A DNA stretch of 64,000 nt from Cavia porcellus. Lineage: Eukaryota; Chordata; Mammalia; Rodentia; Caviidae. Position 1 is the first letter of the stretch. Each line of letters begins with the position of its first letter. A program made the position numbers and the translations under genes. Location of the stretch: contig NW_026947506.1 in the NCBI RefSeq assembly GCF_034190915.1, positions 29,889,248 through 29,953,247 of the forward strand, written 5' to 3'. This document shows, in pieces, positions 21,996-33,874 of this stretch. The notes under the pieces are model-generated. The model ran no database searches and was not told where the DNA came from. It worked only from the letters and a program-made list of their open reading frames with translations.

Positions 21996-24294
21996 GCTTT
22001 CTATGCTACCCTATGGGAGCAGTGGTTTTTAACACTAGGCCTGGCCAATAGCATGGCCAGCCCAGCGAGGGCTATTTGGATCACTCTCTGAGCCTCACAC
22101 ATTCTGACCTGCCATGCATCATGCTCTATAGTTGAGAAGGCGGGCTCCTGCCGCCGGCCTTCTGGTCCCCAGGGCCACCTCTCCACCTGGACATTCCAGC
22201 TGCTGGGGCTCTCTGAGTGAGCTGGCATGAACAGCATCTCATTTCAAGGTGGGCTTGCTCACCCCAGCTCACCCCACCCAGCTGGCTGGCTTAATGAGTA
22301 ACTCCCACCCCTCCACGGTCTGGGAGAGATGGGTCATGGCCCATGGTGCCCACTGTGCCTGGAATCCCCAGGCACCCATTGGCAGCCCCAGCAGGCTGGA
22401 TTCCCCCCTCCTCCGGCCCCTCCGAACGGGGGCCACTGAGCTCTGGGCCTCTGCGTGTTTATGAATCCAGCTGATGGATGGAGGGTGACATGTAAACATC
22501 AGACCACCCCACAGAGCGCCCACCATGAAGGCAGGGAGGCAGGGAGCACGCCCTCACCCCAGCCCTCAGCACGAATCTGCCTGCTCCAGCCAGTCTGGCC
22601 CTGGCTGGCCAGGTGCAGGGCACAGGGTGGGCTCTTGGTTGTACAGGGGCAACCTCAGCCTACTCCTCCCATGTCTGGACTGCAGGTGGCAACAGTTGGG
22701 GTTTCTGCTCCAGAACTGAATGCCTTAAGCCACGGAGAAATTATTTGGGCCAGGGGTAAATCAGGCCCTGGGCACAAGGACAGCTAATCTTGAGATCCCA
22801 TGGCTCTGGCCCAGTTGTCTTCCGCACTCATTCTTCCTGCTTCATATGCAAGTCTGTACCTTTCCCAGCATTTTTAACAATTTTCTGAGTTACAGTTGGG
22901 ATTTCTTCCCAGGAACCAGAAGCTTCTGGTTTATAGAATCATTCGATAAAACAACAACTGAGAACAATGGCTTTTAAACCCAGACACAGAACGCCAAATT
23001 TGAGAATGCTAAAAGTTAATAAAGGCAGGGGAAGACAGGCAGGAAGGCTTGAGGGTTGGCCAACACAGCAGCAGGCTCCTTCCTGCACTGGAGCCTTGGC
23101 AAGAAGCTGCCAGAGTTCCAGGAATCACTACATGCTATCCCAGTACCATCAGCAGGAAGAAAGCCCACTTTTTCCCTCTATTCAATGTGAAAGCCTTCCA
23201 GGAGCTCCTAGAAATGTCATCACCATAGCAGACCTTTTACTCATCCTGACAAGTTGCTAAAAGAGGAGATGGGACCAAAAAGATTGGCCTTAGCCCTCAG
23301 GCTGCTGGGGATGAAGAGGGCAGGGATTCTAAAGGACAGGAAGAGGAAAGGGTGGGCTTGGACACACCACCACTGGGTGAGCTGTGCTGACTGTTCACCT
23401 GTGTAGTCACTGTCCTGTCACTGATCTCATGGCCTGACACAGCCCCAGCTGCCATAGGCTTGAGACAAGGCCAGCCTGTCCCTGATACACCAAGCTCAGC
23501 GATAGCTACATCCATCACAGTCCCTCCCACCCACGGCCCCTCTTCAGGAGATACAGCTCACCTAGCACTGTCCTCATTCCCACATGGCCCAGCAGGTTCC
23601 TGGCCTCCTCTCCCATCCCTCAGCTGCAGGAACCCTGGCTCTTGGCAGGGTCTGAGCACCGGGTGCTGCCAGTCTCCAACACCCTGTGGCTTCTGTGGGG
23701 CCAGCAGCCCACCCTGTAGCTTTTGTGGGGCTGTGAGACTGTGGCGACACACCCCACAAGAGTCAGGTGCCGACCCTCCCACCCTCCTTTGGCCTACTCC
23801 AAAGGAGCCGCACCTAGAGTTCCTGGGGGTGGGGGATGTGCCATCTGCCTGGGGTGAGGGAGGTCATTGCAAGACACATGAACTGCCCTGGTCTGTGCAA
23901 ATCTCCAGCCTTGAGTGGACTGATGGCATCTACTCAGCTGGCCCCTTCACCTCTAGAGTGACCACCACACCCATCAGCACCCTCCACTACCCCATCTGGT
24001 CTGTGAGCCTGGGATGGTCACGAAACCTCCCAAGCAAGGTCCGTGGGTAGGCATAAAGCTTCACAGAGTGAGAACTGAGCAAAGGAAGCAACAAAGAACA
24101 CAGTAGACATCCCTGAAACCCTGGCCCCCCTGCAGCTGGCAGTGTGGCTTGGGACAGAACTGGACTGCAATGGCAGCTGTAGCCAGTGATCAGACCAGAG
24201 CTATTAGGGAGCTAGGCCCCTGCTTTGGGGCCACTGCTCCAGGAAGAGACATTGCCATGGGCATGACGGCTGCCTGGCCTCAGCCCATTCCCAG

Positions 24295-24420
24295 ATGTTG
24301 GCCTTGAATGTTTGTCCCTTTCATTTGCTCCACTAGACCTACTGAGCAGCAACCATGTGTCAGTCACAGCTGTTGGGCTGGGAACATGGCAGACACATCC
24401 CTGTCCTCTTGAGGTCAACC
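24295..24420 (+). repeat. MIR-like fragment
   Basis: CTACTGAGCAGCAACCATGT, GTCAGTCACAGCTGTTGGGC and CATCCCTGTCCTCTTGAGG follow the MIR consensus order (life-cycle text: tgagcacctactgtgtgcca, ggcactgtgctaggc, cctgccctcatggag). It is strongly diverged. Confidence 0.5.
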
Positions 24421-25404
24421 ACAGCAGGGAAGAAGATCAGAAAGCCATAGGCTCAGACACCATCAGTACATAGGAAGTAAATCAGGAGGACAAGAGGAGC
24501 CAGAGGGAATGGGGGAGCCTCCCAGCCAGTAAGGGGAGCTGTAGAGAGGATGGGGCAGGAAAGGGGAGGGAACAAGGTTTCCAGAGGGGACAGAGAGAAT
24601 GGCAGGGTTTGTTTGTGGTGAGCTGTGGCCTGGAGGCCAGCCGAGGCCAACATAGAGCCCAAGCTCAGCAGCACCTGGACATAATCGAGGTCACTGAGAA
24701 AGCATGGGGACCTGGGGCCATTCCCAAAGGGCTGTAACGTTGGCAGGCAGCATGATCTCAGGACCATGGGAGCAGCTGGACAGACACACAGGCTGAGTCC
24801 ACCCAAGTGAAGCCCTAGAACAGGAAAACTATGTGCGGTTTTCAAGAAATGTATGTTAAAAGAAACCTGTGTCTCTACCATTCATGGAAACAGGTTTCAC
24901 TCCCCCTCAGAGCAAAGGAAAGGCATAAATGTGATGGGGCTGGTGCTGGAAGGGGCTGACAACACACTAGGAGCTGGAGCCTGCTATCCCCCAGCTGTCT
25001 GCACCATAGTCAGAGGCTGAGCACAGGCCTAGCTCCCCAACAGCCTTGGCCTTATCCATGAGAGGGCCAAGCGACCCAGTGGACAGCATCATGGGGCAGA
25101 AACCACAAGAGAGGACAGGGAGGTGAGTGGACACCAGAGCTCAGGGTCACAGTACTCAGCAGATTCTCACCTTTAACAAAACTCCTTAAAACCTGGAAAA
25201 TTTAGGCTCACTCTAACACTGTCACGTTTCATGCCTGTGTAGTTAAGCCAAAGCTAAATCCAATGACGGAGTGTACTCGCGAGCATGCACGTACACACGC
25301 ATGCATGCATGTGCAAGTATGCATACATATACACACACATGCACCCACACAGAGCACTAAACCCACCTGGGGCCTACAGGACACCTTCTAGAAGCTCTGG
25401 TTTC

Positions 25405-25479
25405 TACTTTCTTTTTCTCTCTTTCCCTTTTCTTTTCTTTCTCTCCCCTTCTTTCCTTCCCCCCCCCCCCCCGCCCCGT
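25405..25479 (+). repeat. Homopyrimidine tract
   Basis: About 75 bases consist almost wholly of C and T (CTTTCTTTTTCTCTCTTTCC and onward), ending in a C13 run. It abuts the ID end of an inverted dimeric SINE, so it probably grew from that element's tail region. It is mirror-like enough in places to be triplex-prone. Confidence 0.8.
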
Positions 25480-25661
25480 ACTGGGGATGGAACCCAGGGC
25501 CTTCACACTGAGCTACATTCCCAGCTATTTTTCTATTTTTGCATTTTGAGATAGGGTGTCATTAAGTCATTAAGTTGCCCAGGCTCGGTTTGAACTTGCA
25601 ATCTTCCTGCCTCAGCCTCCCAAAGTACAGGGATTACAGGTGTGTGCTATCACTGCCAGCT
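25479..25661 (-). mobile_element. Dimeric B1+ID SINE
   Basis: On the minus strand it reads B1 (CTGTAATCCCTGTACTTTGG, GAGGCTGAGGCAGGAAGATT, CCTGGGCAACTTAA) and then an ID-like half (GAATGTAGCTCAGTGTGAAG, GTTCCATCCCCAGTACGGGG). It is sense to PRKAR1B. Confidence 0.8.
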
Positions 25662-25675
25662 ACTTTCTGAAGTTT

Positions 25676-25831
25676 TGTTTGTTTTGGTCTTTTTGAGACA
25701 GTGTCTCGCTATGCAGTTCAGCTGGCCTTGAGCTCACTTCTTTGTAGCCCAAGCTGGTCTCAAACTCACAACGATTCTCCTGCCTCAGCCTCCTGACTGC
25801 TAGGATTACAGGTGTGTGCCACTTTGTGTGG
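25676..25831 (-). mobile_element. B1-type (7SL-derived) SINE
   Basis: The minus strand carries CACACCTGTAATCCTAGCAG, GAGGCTGAGGCAGGAGAATC, GTTTGAGACCAGCTTGGGCT and AGACACTGTCTCAAAAAGAC. It is a monomer with an internal duplication of the AAGTGAGCTCAAGGCCAGC segment, adjacent to the preceding dimer. Confidence 0.8.
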
Positions 25832-27313
25832 CTTACTTTTTGAAGTTTTTAAGAATGAATCACCATACCTAACACTTTTGGCCACATGGAAGGCAATTTC
25901 CATCCCAGTTCCATGAAAATCTGTTTTCTGCCCTTCTGAGTGCTTTCTCAGTGCACACAGTGGCTTCTCGCTGGCTCATTTGAGGAGTTTGGATTTCTGG
26001 TCATAAAGGTGCCCTGCTCAGCCCCTCTGGGCCTGACAGCCTGAGACGAGAGGCAGGCACATCACACACCTTGGCTGCAAACTGTCCTTGCAATGACGAG
26101 AAGATACACTTGGCTGGTGAGCATGGAGGTCAGCTTCATGCCAACGTTTAATGGATTGTCCGTGAGGTTGGGGCCCTGGCACAGGCACGGCTCAGCAGCT
26201 TCCGTGGGAAACAAGACATTAGCAGGGAATCTGGCGCCAGGACTCCAAGGAAGGGACAGGTGCCAACACCACCCTGCCAGCCCCCTGCCTGGGGACCAGA
26301 CACAGAGGGGGTCCAGGCCCCGCGTGGACAGATCCTTCCTCCTGTAGATGGCGCCTTTGCTTCGGGGCTACCTGGTGTGGGCACCATCAAACAGGTGGAC
26401 AGATAGTGGCCGTGGAAGCTCTGTGGGTGCCCGGAGAGAGAGGGCAGCTGGTGTTCAGGATCAGCAAGAGGAAAAAGGCAGAGTGAGAGGCCCTGGCGCC
26501 CCTGCCAGCCACAACCAGCCCTGCTTCCTACTCCCTTCCAGTTCTTCCCATGCTGGGGTCCAGGCCATGCCCAAGAAGACGGGGCGGGGAGCAGCATGCT
26601 CCACTCTGGGAGTCAGAGTTATGGATGAGCCCTGGTCTGTGAATCAGAAACTCCAGAGGTCAGGTTCATAACCCAGCAGATGTCTGCCTCTGCAGGATCA
26701 GGATGAGGGGCCCGGATTACTCACAGACATGCCCCACCAGGGCAAAGCCTATGTGACCAGGGTGCCTTTTATTACCATGTGACCAGGGTGCCTTTGGCCA
26801 GCCCTGGCCCCAGGCGCACAGCTGTGGGTGCAGAGGTTGGAGCCCCAGCAGACAGACTTATCGAGAACTGCGCATCTGTTAGGGTTTTCCCGGCCAAAAC
26901 ATCCGTGTTCATGGCAACGGTCTGCACGGTGCTTAACTCTCCTCCCTGTGGTGCCAGGAGTCTCGGCTGGGGTAATCCAGGACCTTGGAATCCAGCAGAC
27001 ACATTCCACATCTGTCTCAGCACGGATGCCTGCATGGCGGAGCGGGGATGGGTGGGAAACAGGACCCGAGGTCTGAAATGGGAGCCCGGCCGTGGGGCCG
27101 CCAGGATCTCTGCAGGGTAAAGGGGATGAGAAACACAAGGCTTCTCAAACTTGTTTTGGGGCAGCAGTGCCACGCTTTTAAAAATGCTTCTTGCATTAAC
27201 AAAAAAGCAAGGAGGATACTATCATGGCAAAGGCACAGTCACAGAGCCACGAACGGTTCTGGGGAGCATCTCTTCCTCCTGTCTCTGACCACAGTAGAAT
27301 TTTACTTATGTAC

Positions 27314-27480
27314 CTTTTTCCCCCAGTATTAGGGATGAAACTCAGGGCCTTTACACTAAGCTATATCTCTAGTCCTTTTTATTTTGAGACAGGGTCTCAT
27401 TAAGTTCCTCGGGCAGGACTTAAAACTTGGGATCCCCTTGCCTCAGCCTCCCATAGTGTTGAGATTTTAGGCTGCACCAC
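27314..27480 (-). mobile_element. Old dimeric B1+ID SINE
   Basis: On the minus strand, GAGGCTGAGGCAAGGGGATC, GAGACCCTGTCTCAAAATAA, GACTAGAGATATAGCTTAGT and GAGTTTCATCCCTAATACTG follow in the dimer's order. It is diverged. Confidence 0.75.
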
Positions 27481-30120
27481 GACATCACCTTTCAAACTCC
27501 CTGCCAAGAGGCCAAGCACCATACTGGAGCCTCCAGCTTCTGTAGGTGTTGTCATTCATACACTGCTCTTCCTGTCCCTACCTTCTCCACCCTGCAAAAC
27601 TTCTATCTCTTCAATACCCAATGCCCCTGCCCAAATACATCTCTCCAGTTATTAGTTGAATGACCCAAGGGTCAGCAGACGCTGAGCTCTGCTGCTTCCT
27701 TAGCTCCTGCCCACCTCTCTGCTAAGCTGCAAATTCTCTGGCCCCTTCTCCTGTTCATTATCCATGCAGGATTCCTGGCAAAGTAACATCTTGGGAAGGT
27801 AGTCCCTCAGTAGCTGCCAAACCACCCAGAATAAGACTAGATCTGGTGAGTTCTCCACCAAACCCCAGGACCCTAGATGCCCCCTGGTCAACTTGCCCAG
27901 ATAGCTCCCACTTCTTCCTATGTCCCGTCCCTCCCTGAGGCCCTTGAGCCTCCCAGCTGCCCTGTGTGCATGACACCCTTCCCACTCTGCCCGCATCTTG
28001 CTCCCCCAGGACACTGTGACTGTGGGATCTGATAGCACTGGAGTTGATGATGGAGGGTTTGAAGCAAAGACCCTGAGGCTCCTGTGGCCACAAAACCTCC
28101 AGCAGCAGCCCCCAGACAGGGCAGTACTGGTCACAGGGGAGGGACAGCAATAACACTGACTATGAGTGAAGCAACAATGAACTGTGATGCTCTAGAGGCA
28201 CAGAGATGAGCGTGTTGTGAGCTCAGGACAGCCCAAGCTGAGGCAGGAAGGACCCTGATTTGACTGAAGCAAGAAGGACCCTGAACAGCACAGGTCCCCA
28301 GCAGGAACCTGAAAAGTAACATGGGCTGTAACATGTGTTGTTTTGACATTAGTTCAAAATTGTGGACATTCATAAAATTAATTTGCTAAGCAAGGAGATA
28401 AGTCCAACCTGACATTCCCATGGCAACATCTCCCAGGCCACTTGCAGGGAGTGGGCTGGTCAGTCTTAGCCTCAGGATTTGAAGATTTTACAGGGAACTT
28501 GCTCTCAGGGTCCAGCTGCCTCCAGGCTATGCTGAGGTCTCCAGCAGGGGGCTTATGCAGCCCAAATCGAAGAATGTGCAGCTGGAAGCCATGTGCCCCG
28601 TCCTGCTCAGCTTTCCTGGAGAGCACCGTCTGCAGACGTGAATCCCGATGAGGTCACGGAACAGCCGGGCAGCCCGCGCCTCTCTCCAGGACCTGGCACG
28701 CAGCACACGCAAGCCATGTCTCCCTGCCAGGCCCGTGCGTCCTCCCAGGAGGCCAGCCAAGCTTACAATCTGCCAGCTGGGGACGGCTTTATAGTCCCAC
28801 CGCCCAGGAGAGGAGGGCAGTCCAGCCCCAGGCCGTAGGGGAGGGCTGGCACAAGAGGGCGGCAAGCTCAGCAGCAGTCTGCAGCAGGCAAGCACTGTGC
28901 CTTCGCGGCTGCAGTTCCAACACCACTTGGCCGTGGGAGCAACATTCTGCTTCTGTCTGCTGAGCATGTTTCCCAAGAGCATCAGGTGTCTAAGGGGCTG
29001 GAGTTCCACGGCCCAGACAGCTGTTGTGAGCAGAGCTTGGACATCATGAGCCTCCTCCTCCTGGTGGGCCACCCCTGAAGGAGACCTGCCATGTCACCTA
29101 ACTGGGGTTCTGCTGCCTGTCCCGCCTTCCCCATGGCCTCCAACACACTGGGTTTATATAGTTTGGCTTCCAGGAGCTGGAAGTGACTGTTGGATCTGCC
29201 CACATGAGGAAATCCACGAGAGAAAGGAGCAGGCCTTCCAGCAGAATGGGAACAAGGCATCCTCAGGCCACCATGGCCAAGCCCAGCTCTCCTCTCATGT
29301 CCACCTGGCAGGCAACTGAGGGAACAGATGAGACTACAGCAGAAGACAGGTGGCTCGGCAGGTGGGCAGGTGGGCGGGGAGCTCTGCCCAAGGATGAGAG
29401 ATTGCTCAGAAGGATGTCTATGACCTAAAAGAGCCTGCTTCAGCAAACCCATCCCAGGAAATGTCCCATCTGCCAGACAGAGTAGACACTGCTGCTCATC
29501 AGTATGAGCCAAGGAGTCTTCTCTGTGTTGCTTGGTGAAGGCAGAAATGGGAGCTGTGAAGGCTGGGAAAACATCCTCATGAGGAAGCAGGGCAGGTGTG
29601 CCCTTGGACAGCCCTATAGCCAAAAGCAATAAGACACCATGAACTTCCCTTAAGTCTCGACCTAGTCCTTGGTATTCCTGATGCCTGGGGTCCGTACTGA
29701 CTTTAGGCTACCTGGTCAGTCTCAGAGGAGAGAAGTTCTTATTGTCCAGAAACCACTTTAGATGCTTTTTACAAGGCTGTGAAAACAATGCCTCCCATGG
29801 GCCAGGTCTTGATCCAGAGGCATAGATGACAAGCTGCTCATTGATCTAGCCCCAAACCACTGCTTCCTCAGTGCCCCCCATCCAGGGGCCTGTTTCTGAT
29901 GACCATAAGGCAGGGACAGACCTAAGCATCCATTGCCATGCTGGGATGCCTTTCTATGCAGCCAAAGTATCAAGTCCTTTGAGGGGCTGGTCCCAGCCCA
30001 CATCAACATCTTCCCTTGTGCTAAACCTTGCACTGGACTGGAGGAGCTGTGGTCAACAGAAATGACAGCCAACTATTGCAGTACTAGAATGATTCATTCC
30101 CATTCTCAAGCCCATTCTGA

Positions 30121-30335
30121 TACGGTGGTAATTATACCTGTAATCCCAACTACATGCAAGGTTGAGGCAGGAGGATTGTAACTTACAGGCCAGTTTGGGC
30201 AACTTAGACAGGCCTTATCTTCAAAAAAAATTATTTTTTAAAAGTGTAGGGGTGTGGTTTAGTGGTAGAGCACCTGCCCTACCATGTACAAAGCCCTACA
30301 TTCAATCCTCAGTATAAATTATATTATTATTACAA
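30121..30335 (+). mobile_element. Dimeric B1+ID SINE with (AATG)n tail
   Basis: ACCTGTAATCCCAACTACAT, GAGGCAGGAGGATTGTAACT and GGGCAACTTAGACAGGCC are followed by TAGGGGTGTGGTTTAGTGGT and CAATCCTCAGTATAAATTA. An (AATG)6 microsatellite at 30335-30358 continues the tail. Confidence 0.85.
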
Positions 30336-30358
30336 ATGAATGAATGAATGAATGAATG
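30335..30358 (+). repeat. (AATG)n microsatellite
   Basis: About six uninterrupted AATG units directly follow the tail of a dimeric SINE. Confidence 0.95.
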
Positions 30359-32217
30359 CCTACAAGCAAAACAGATGGGTGGGGGCCATGGCAAACTGCT
30401 GGCACCTTCTAGAAGCACCTTCCACTCAGTTCAACTGGTTGTAGCTAGAGAGGAGCAAGACCAGTGTAGCCAAATAACAGAATCTAAAGAAATATAGGAG
30501 ACCTACAGTAGATTTTTATGTAAAATCTCCTGATGTTAAAGTATCAACAACTAACTCAAACAGTTAAAAAATAAAAAGTACTGTGCAAGCTGATCCATAT
30601 TCCTCTCTGGGCCAGGACATAAACCTGCCTGAAATATTTGCAGTTCTGTCCACCTCCATGCTCACCATGCAGAGGGGCCAACAGGACTGCTTCTTTCATC
30701 CAGGCAAGGACAGTGATTAAAACTGAGGAGAGACAGGGCCCCTCAGCACACACAGTACCCCAGAGCCACAATCTGTCCTGACCCCAAAGCCACAGCTGCT
30801 TCAGGTGGTAGTCTGGACTTGGATTTCAGGCAAGCACTCTGAGTCAGCCATGGACACTGGCCATGGGCTACAGAGGATGGAACCATGTTGAGGGACATCC
30901 CAGGGTACAGCTGCTGGACCCCAAGCACCAGGTTTTACAAGACCATGGAGGTAGGACACGCTTCTCATGACCCAGCCCAGATGACACCCTTCCATCACAT
31001 CTCATTAATCCATCCCAGGCCCAAGGAAGGGGACTTGATTCTACTTTTCCATGGGAAACACCAGCAGGAGCCATGTCCATCTTCAGTGTTTTGAGTTTTG
31101 GGGAGACTCGAAGGCTGGAGGAGTCTCCTCACTCCAGTTAAGCACCAACTTCATTTCCAGACTGGAGGACGTTAGCCCCTAGACATCCAGATTAGTGCCC
31201 CACTCAAGCTATGTTCACCATTACATGTGAGAAACCCAAGAATACAGAGGACTTAGCCAGCTTTGGGGATGGGAGGCAACCTCGGGGCCAGAGGCCTGTA
31301 GGAGGCCAACACCCGTATCACCACCCACAGCTCACGCAGGGCTCAGTGGAGGCTCTACACAGTCTTCAGTGGGGACACTGCCTGGTCCTCTGGGCCTCAC
31401 AAGGTCCAAGGAGAGCAAACAACTTTCTGCAGGGTCATTGTTGACATGGCCATGGTTACCCCTGGGTCTCCTCCACACTGGCAGGAGGAGACAGAAGCCC
31501 TGGGACTGCCATCCAGACCCTTTGAAATAAACCAGGGAGAAGCCCCATATGCAGTCACCTCTCATGCTCCTTGGGGCCATTACAGCCTGGCTGCCACCTG
31601 CATAACCCTCTGGGTGCAGGGTACAGAGAGACATCTGCTCACTCCCTGTCACCTGTGCAACCAGAGGCTGTCCTCAATGCCACCAGAGCCATAATTTCCT
31701 CTGCTTGTGGTTTCACTCTTTCCTCCTCTTTTCTTTTTAAAGAAATGTTACAGCCAAATGAGTCTCCCATCCTAAGGAACTGAGGACGGTGGGAGAGTGA
31801 CTGCAGCTGTTCAGTTGCCAGGTTCCTTCCCTGTCCCCGCAACATCTGGCACCCATCTCAGACATGCTCAAGGTGGCCATCACAGGAGGCAGCTGCACAT
31901 GTCCCAAGAACTTTGGACAATGGTGAGAATGACCCCTGAATTTCAGGTGGAAAAGTCCTCCGCCACCTTTCTTCCTGAGGTCACTGTCAATTCATGTGCA
32001 GATGAGGTGCACCATAAATGCATGAAGACACCCTTCACCCCAGGGAACACAGGGAAACTGAGCTCACAGTACAGACCCCAGCCAGTTCCGGAGTCTGCAT
32101 CACTCTGCTCGCTTTGCTCCAGCCTATCTCATTACACTCTGTATGTGTGTGCATGTGTGTGAGTGGTCACATATATAGACCTGTGTGTCCACCACCATTA
32201 TCAAGAACAGACCTTTT

Positions 32218-32311
32218 GTGGCTGGGGATTTAGCTCAGCAGCACAAATGTCTGCCTGGTAAAAGCCAGGTTGTAAGTTTAATCTCCAGTACCAAAAAAAA
32301 AAAAAAAAAAA
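32218..32311 (+). mobile_element. ID-type SINE
   Basis: The body contains GGGGATTTAGCTCAGCAGCA and CAGTACC, with an A20 tail. The flanks agacctttt at 32209-32217 and 32312-32320 form a perfect 9-bp target-site duplication. The B-box is damaged (AAGTTTAATCTCC). It is antisense to PRKAR1B, about 200 nt past exon 9. Confidence 0.92.
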
Positions 32312-32518
32312 AGACCTTTTCAACCTCAATAAGAGTGGGCACAGCAATGACAGGCACAAGAGCCATCATTCCCTGTGCCTTGCATGGACATTCATGTGGG
32401 GTCACAGCAGGTGAGATTGAGCTGTTGCCAAAGAGGAGCAGGGAGGAGCCACACATACCCAAAGAGCATTCATACCAGGCCCTGCAATCTGGGGACTGTG
32501 GACCTGCAGAGGACTCAC

Positions 32519-32640
32519 CTCTGTGATGATGTAGAAGTCATCCCCGGGCTCCCCTTGAACCACAATTTTCTCTCCATCTTCAAACTGCACGGGCTCCAGG
32601 GCATCAGCCACGGTCAGCCGTTCCCACTTCTCCAGGGACT
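32519..32640 (-). CDS. PRKAR1B: PRKAR1B coding exon 9: start of cAMP site B
   Basis: The 122-nt exon has acceptor CTCCCCACAG (AG at 32642-32641) and donor GAG|GTGAGT (GT at 32518-32517). It completes a split Glu codon and encodes 40 residues beginning [20 protein letters not shown] and ending GDDFYIITE. The [12 protein letters not shown] turn and the SLEKWERL hinge are diagnostic of RI CNB domain B. Confidence 0.98.
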
Positions 32641-33529
32641 CTGTGGGGAGCAAGGAGTCAACTGGGTTCCACGCTTCAGGAAAATACAGTCAACCAAGGG
32701 GCACCTCAGGCAATGAAGGCGGAAAACAGCAAAGCTGCGGAGAGCTGGCACCATCACTTCTGTGCCAGTCGTGGTTGGACGGAGCCAGGCTAAGCAGGTG
32801 GCTAAGTGCAAACACCCGTCACAGATCACCTTCTAAACAGGAGGCGCTGAAAACTGAGTCGAAGCTAACCAGTACGAAAATACTTTTATTTATCTCCAGA
32901 AGAATAGAACTGCCTGTAATTCTATAGAGAAAGGGGCCACAGCTGCTCTCCAGCTACTGTGTGGTTAGGAATAAGCCACAGTGGCTGAAGCAAGTACCTA
33001 CCCAAAGCAGCTCCTTCCAGTGGGGACTGATGGAGATGGAGGCACTGCCATGATAATGGCATGAAAGGGGACAACTCCTTCTACTTATTTTAGACTAAAA
33101 TGCTTAATTCTGATGCCAAGTTTCAAATGCTTGCAAAGCATCTTTCCACTCTTCTCACACCTCCCCTTCCCTGTCATTACCCTCACAGAGGAAGAAAAAA
33201 ATAATAATGTAGGAGTTTCATGAGAGAATGGTGATCACCTGATCAACTTTTTTTTTCACAAAATAACTCTATGTGGCATATATTTAGATGCTACCTAAGT
33301 AGGTCAGCTGCTAAAAAATTTATAACAGCATTTATTTTAGATCTAGGTTAGCAGGGGATTTCTCTGCCTGCAACCTCCTGCCAATGCCACATATCCCAAA
33401 GGACGCTTCCCACTAACCGCAGGGTCATAGCAATTCTACTGTACTATATGCAGAATGAAGTTGCTTCAATCATGATTGTATGAGCAGCTTTCTTAGAAAG
33501 GTCTTTGGACAGAAGCTGCTCAAGGTACC

Positions 33530-33846
33530 AGTCTGGTGGCATAGGCCTGTCATCCCAGCTCCCTGGGTGGCAAAAGCAGGATTGTAAGTTTGAGGCCAGC
33601 CTGGGTAACTTAGCAAGCTTAACTCAAAATTTTAAAAAGCTAGGGGCTAGGGGCTGGGGATTTAGCTCAGCGCATAAGCGCCTGCCTTGCAAGCAGGCAG
33701 TCATGAGTTCGATCCCCGGTACCGGAAAAAAAGGAAAAAGACCAAAAAATTAAAAAAAAAAAAAAAAAAAAAAAGCTAGGGGTGTAGCTCTATGGTACAG
33801 TGCTTGCCTAGCATGTGTGAAGCCCTGGGTTCCATCACTAGTTCTA
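33530..33846 (+). mobile_element. Dimeric B1+ID SINE interrupted by a younger SINE
   Basis: The B1 half (CATCCCAGCTCCCTGGGTGG, GAGGCCAGCCTGGGTAACTT, CAAAATTTTAAAAAGCTAGG) ends at 33646 and the ID half (GGTGTAGCTCTATGGTACAG ... GGTTCCATCACTAGTTC) resumes at 33783. The 124-bp gap is a younger ID-type SINE. An (ACA)n run forms the tail. Confidence 0.9.
33647..33770 (+). mobile_element. ID-type SINE, long-tail subfamily, nested
   Basis: The body GGGGATTTAGCTCAGC lacks two or three bases of the GGCG segment. An intact B-box (GAGTTCGATCCCC) follows, with tail GGTACCGGAAAAAAAGGAAA, AAGACCAAAA and a long A-run. A perfect 12-bp target-site duplication aaaagctagggg lies at 33635-33646 and 33771-33782, inside the older dimer. 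Confidence 0.95.
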
Positions 33847-33874
33847 CAACAACAACAACAACAACAACAACAAA
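33846..33874 (+). repeat. (ACA)n microsatellite
   Basis: About nine ACA units form the tail of the dimeric SINE. Confidence 0.95.

Noticed and set aside
28600..28860. GC-richer segment with a CRE-like TGAGGTCACGG and a TTTATAG string
   Set aside because: Too little supports a promoter: no CpG island, and no open frame or exon nearby in either direction.
32185..32526. 113-codon plus-strand frame overlapping PRKAR1B exon 9
   Set aside because: It runs through an ID-type SINE and its poly(A) tail and is antisense to a firmly identified exon.
33846..33874. Regularly spaced short repeats suggestive of an array
   Set aside because: It is an (ACA)n tail of a SINE. No CRISPR-like or other direct-repeat/spacer structure exists in the window.
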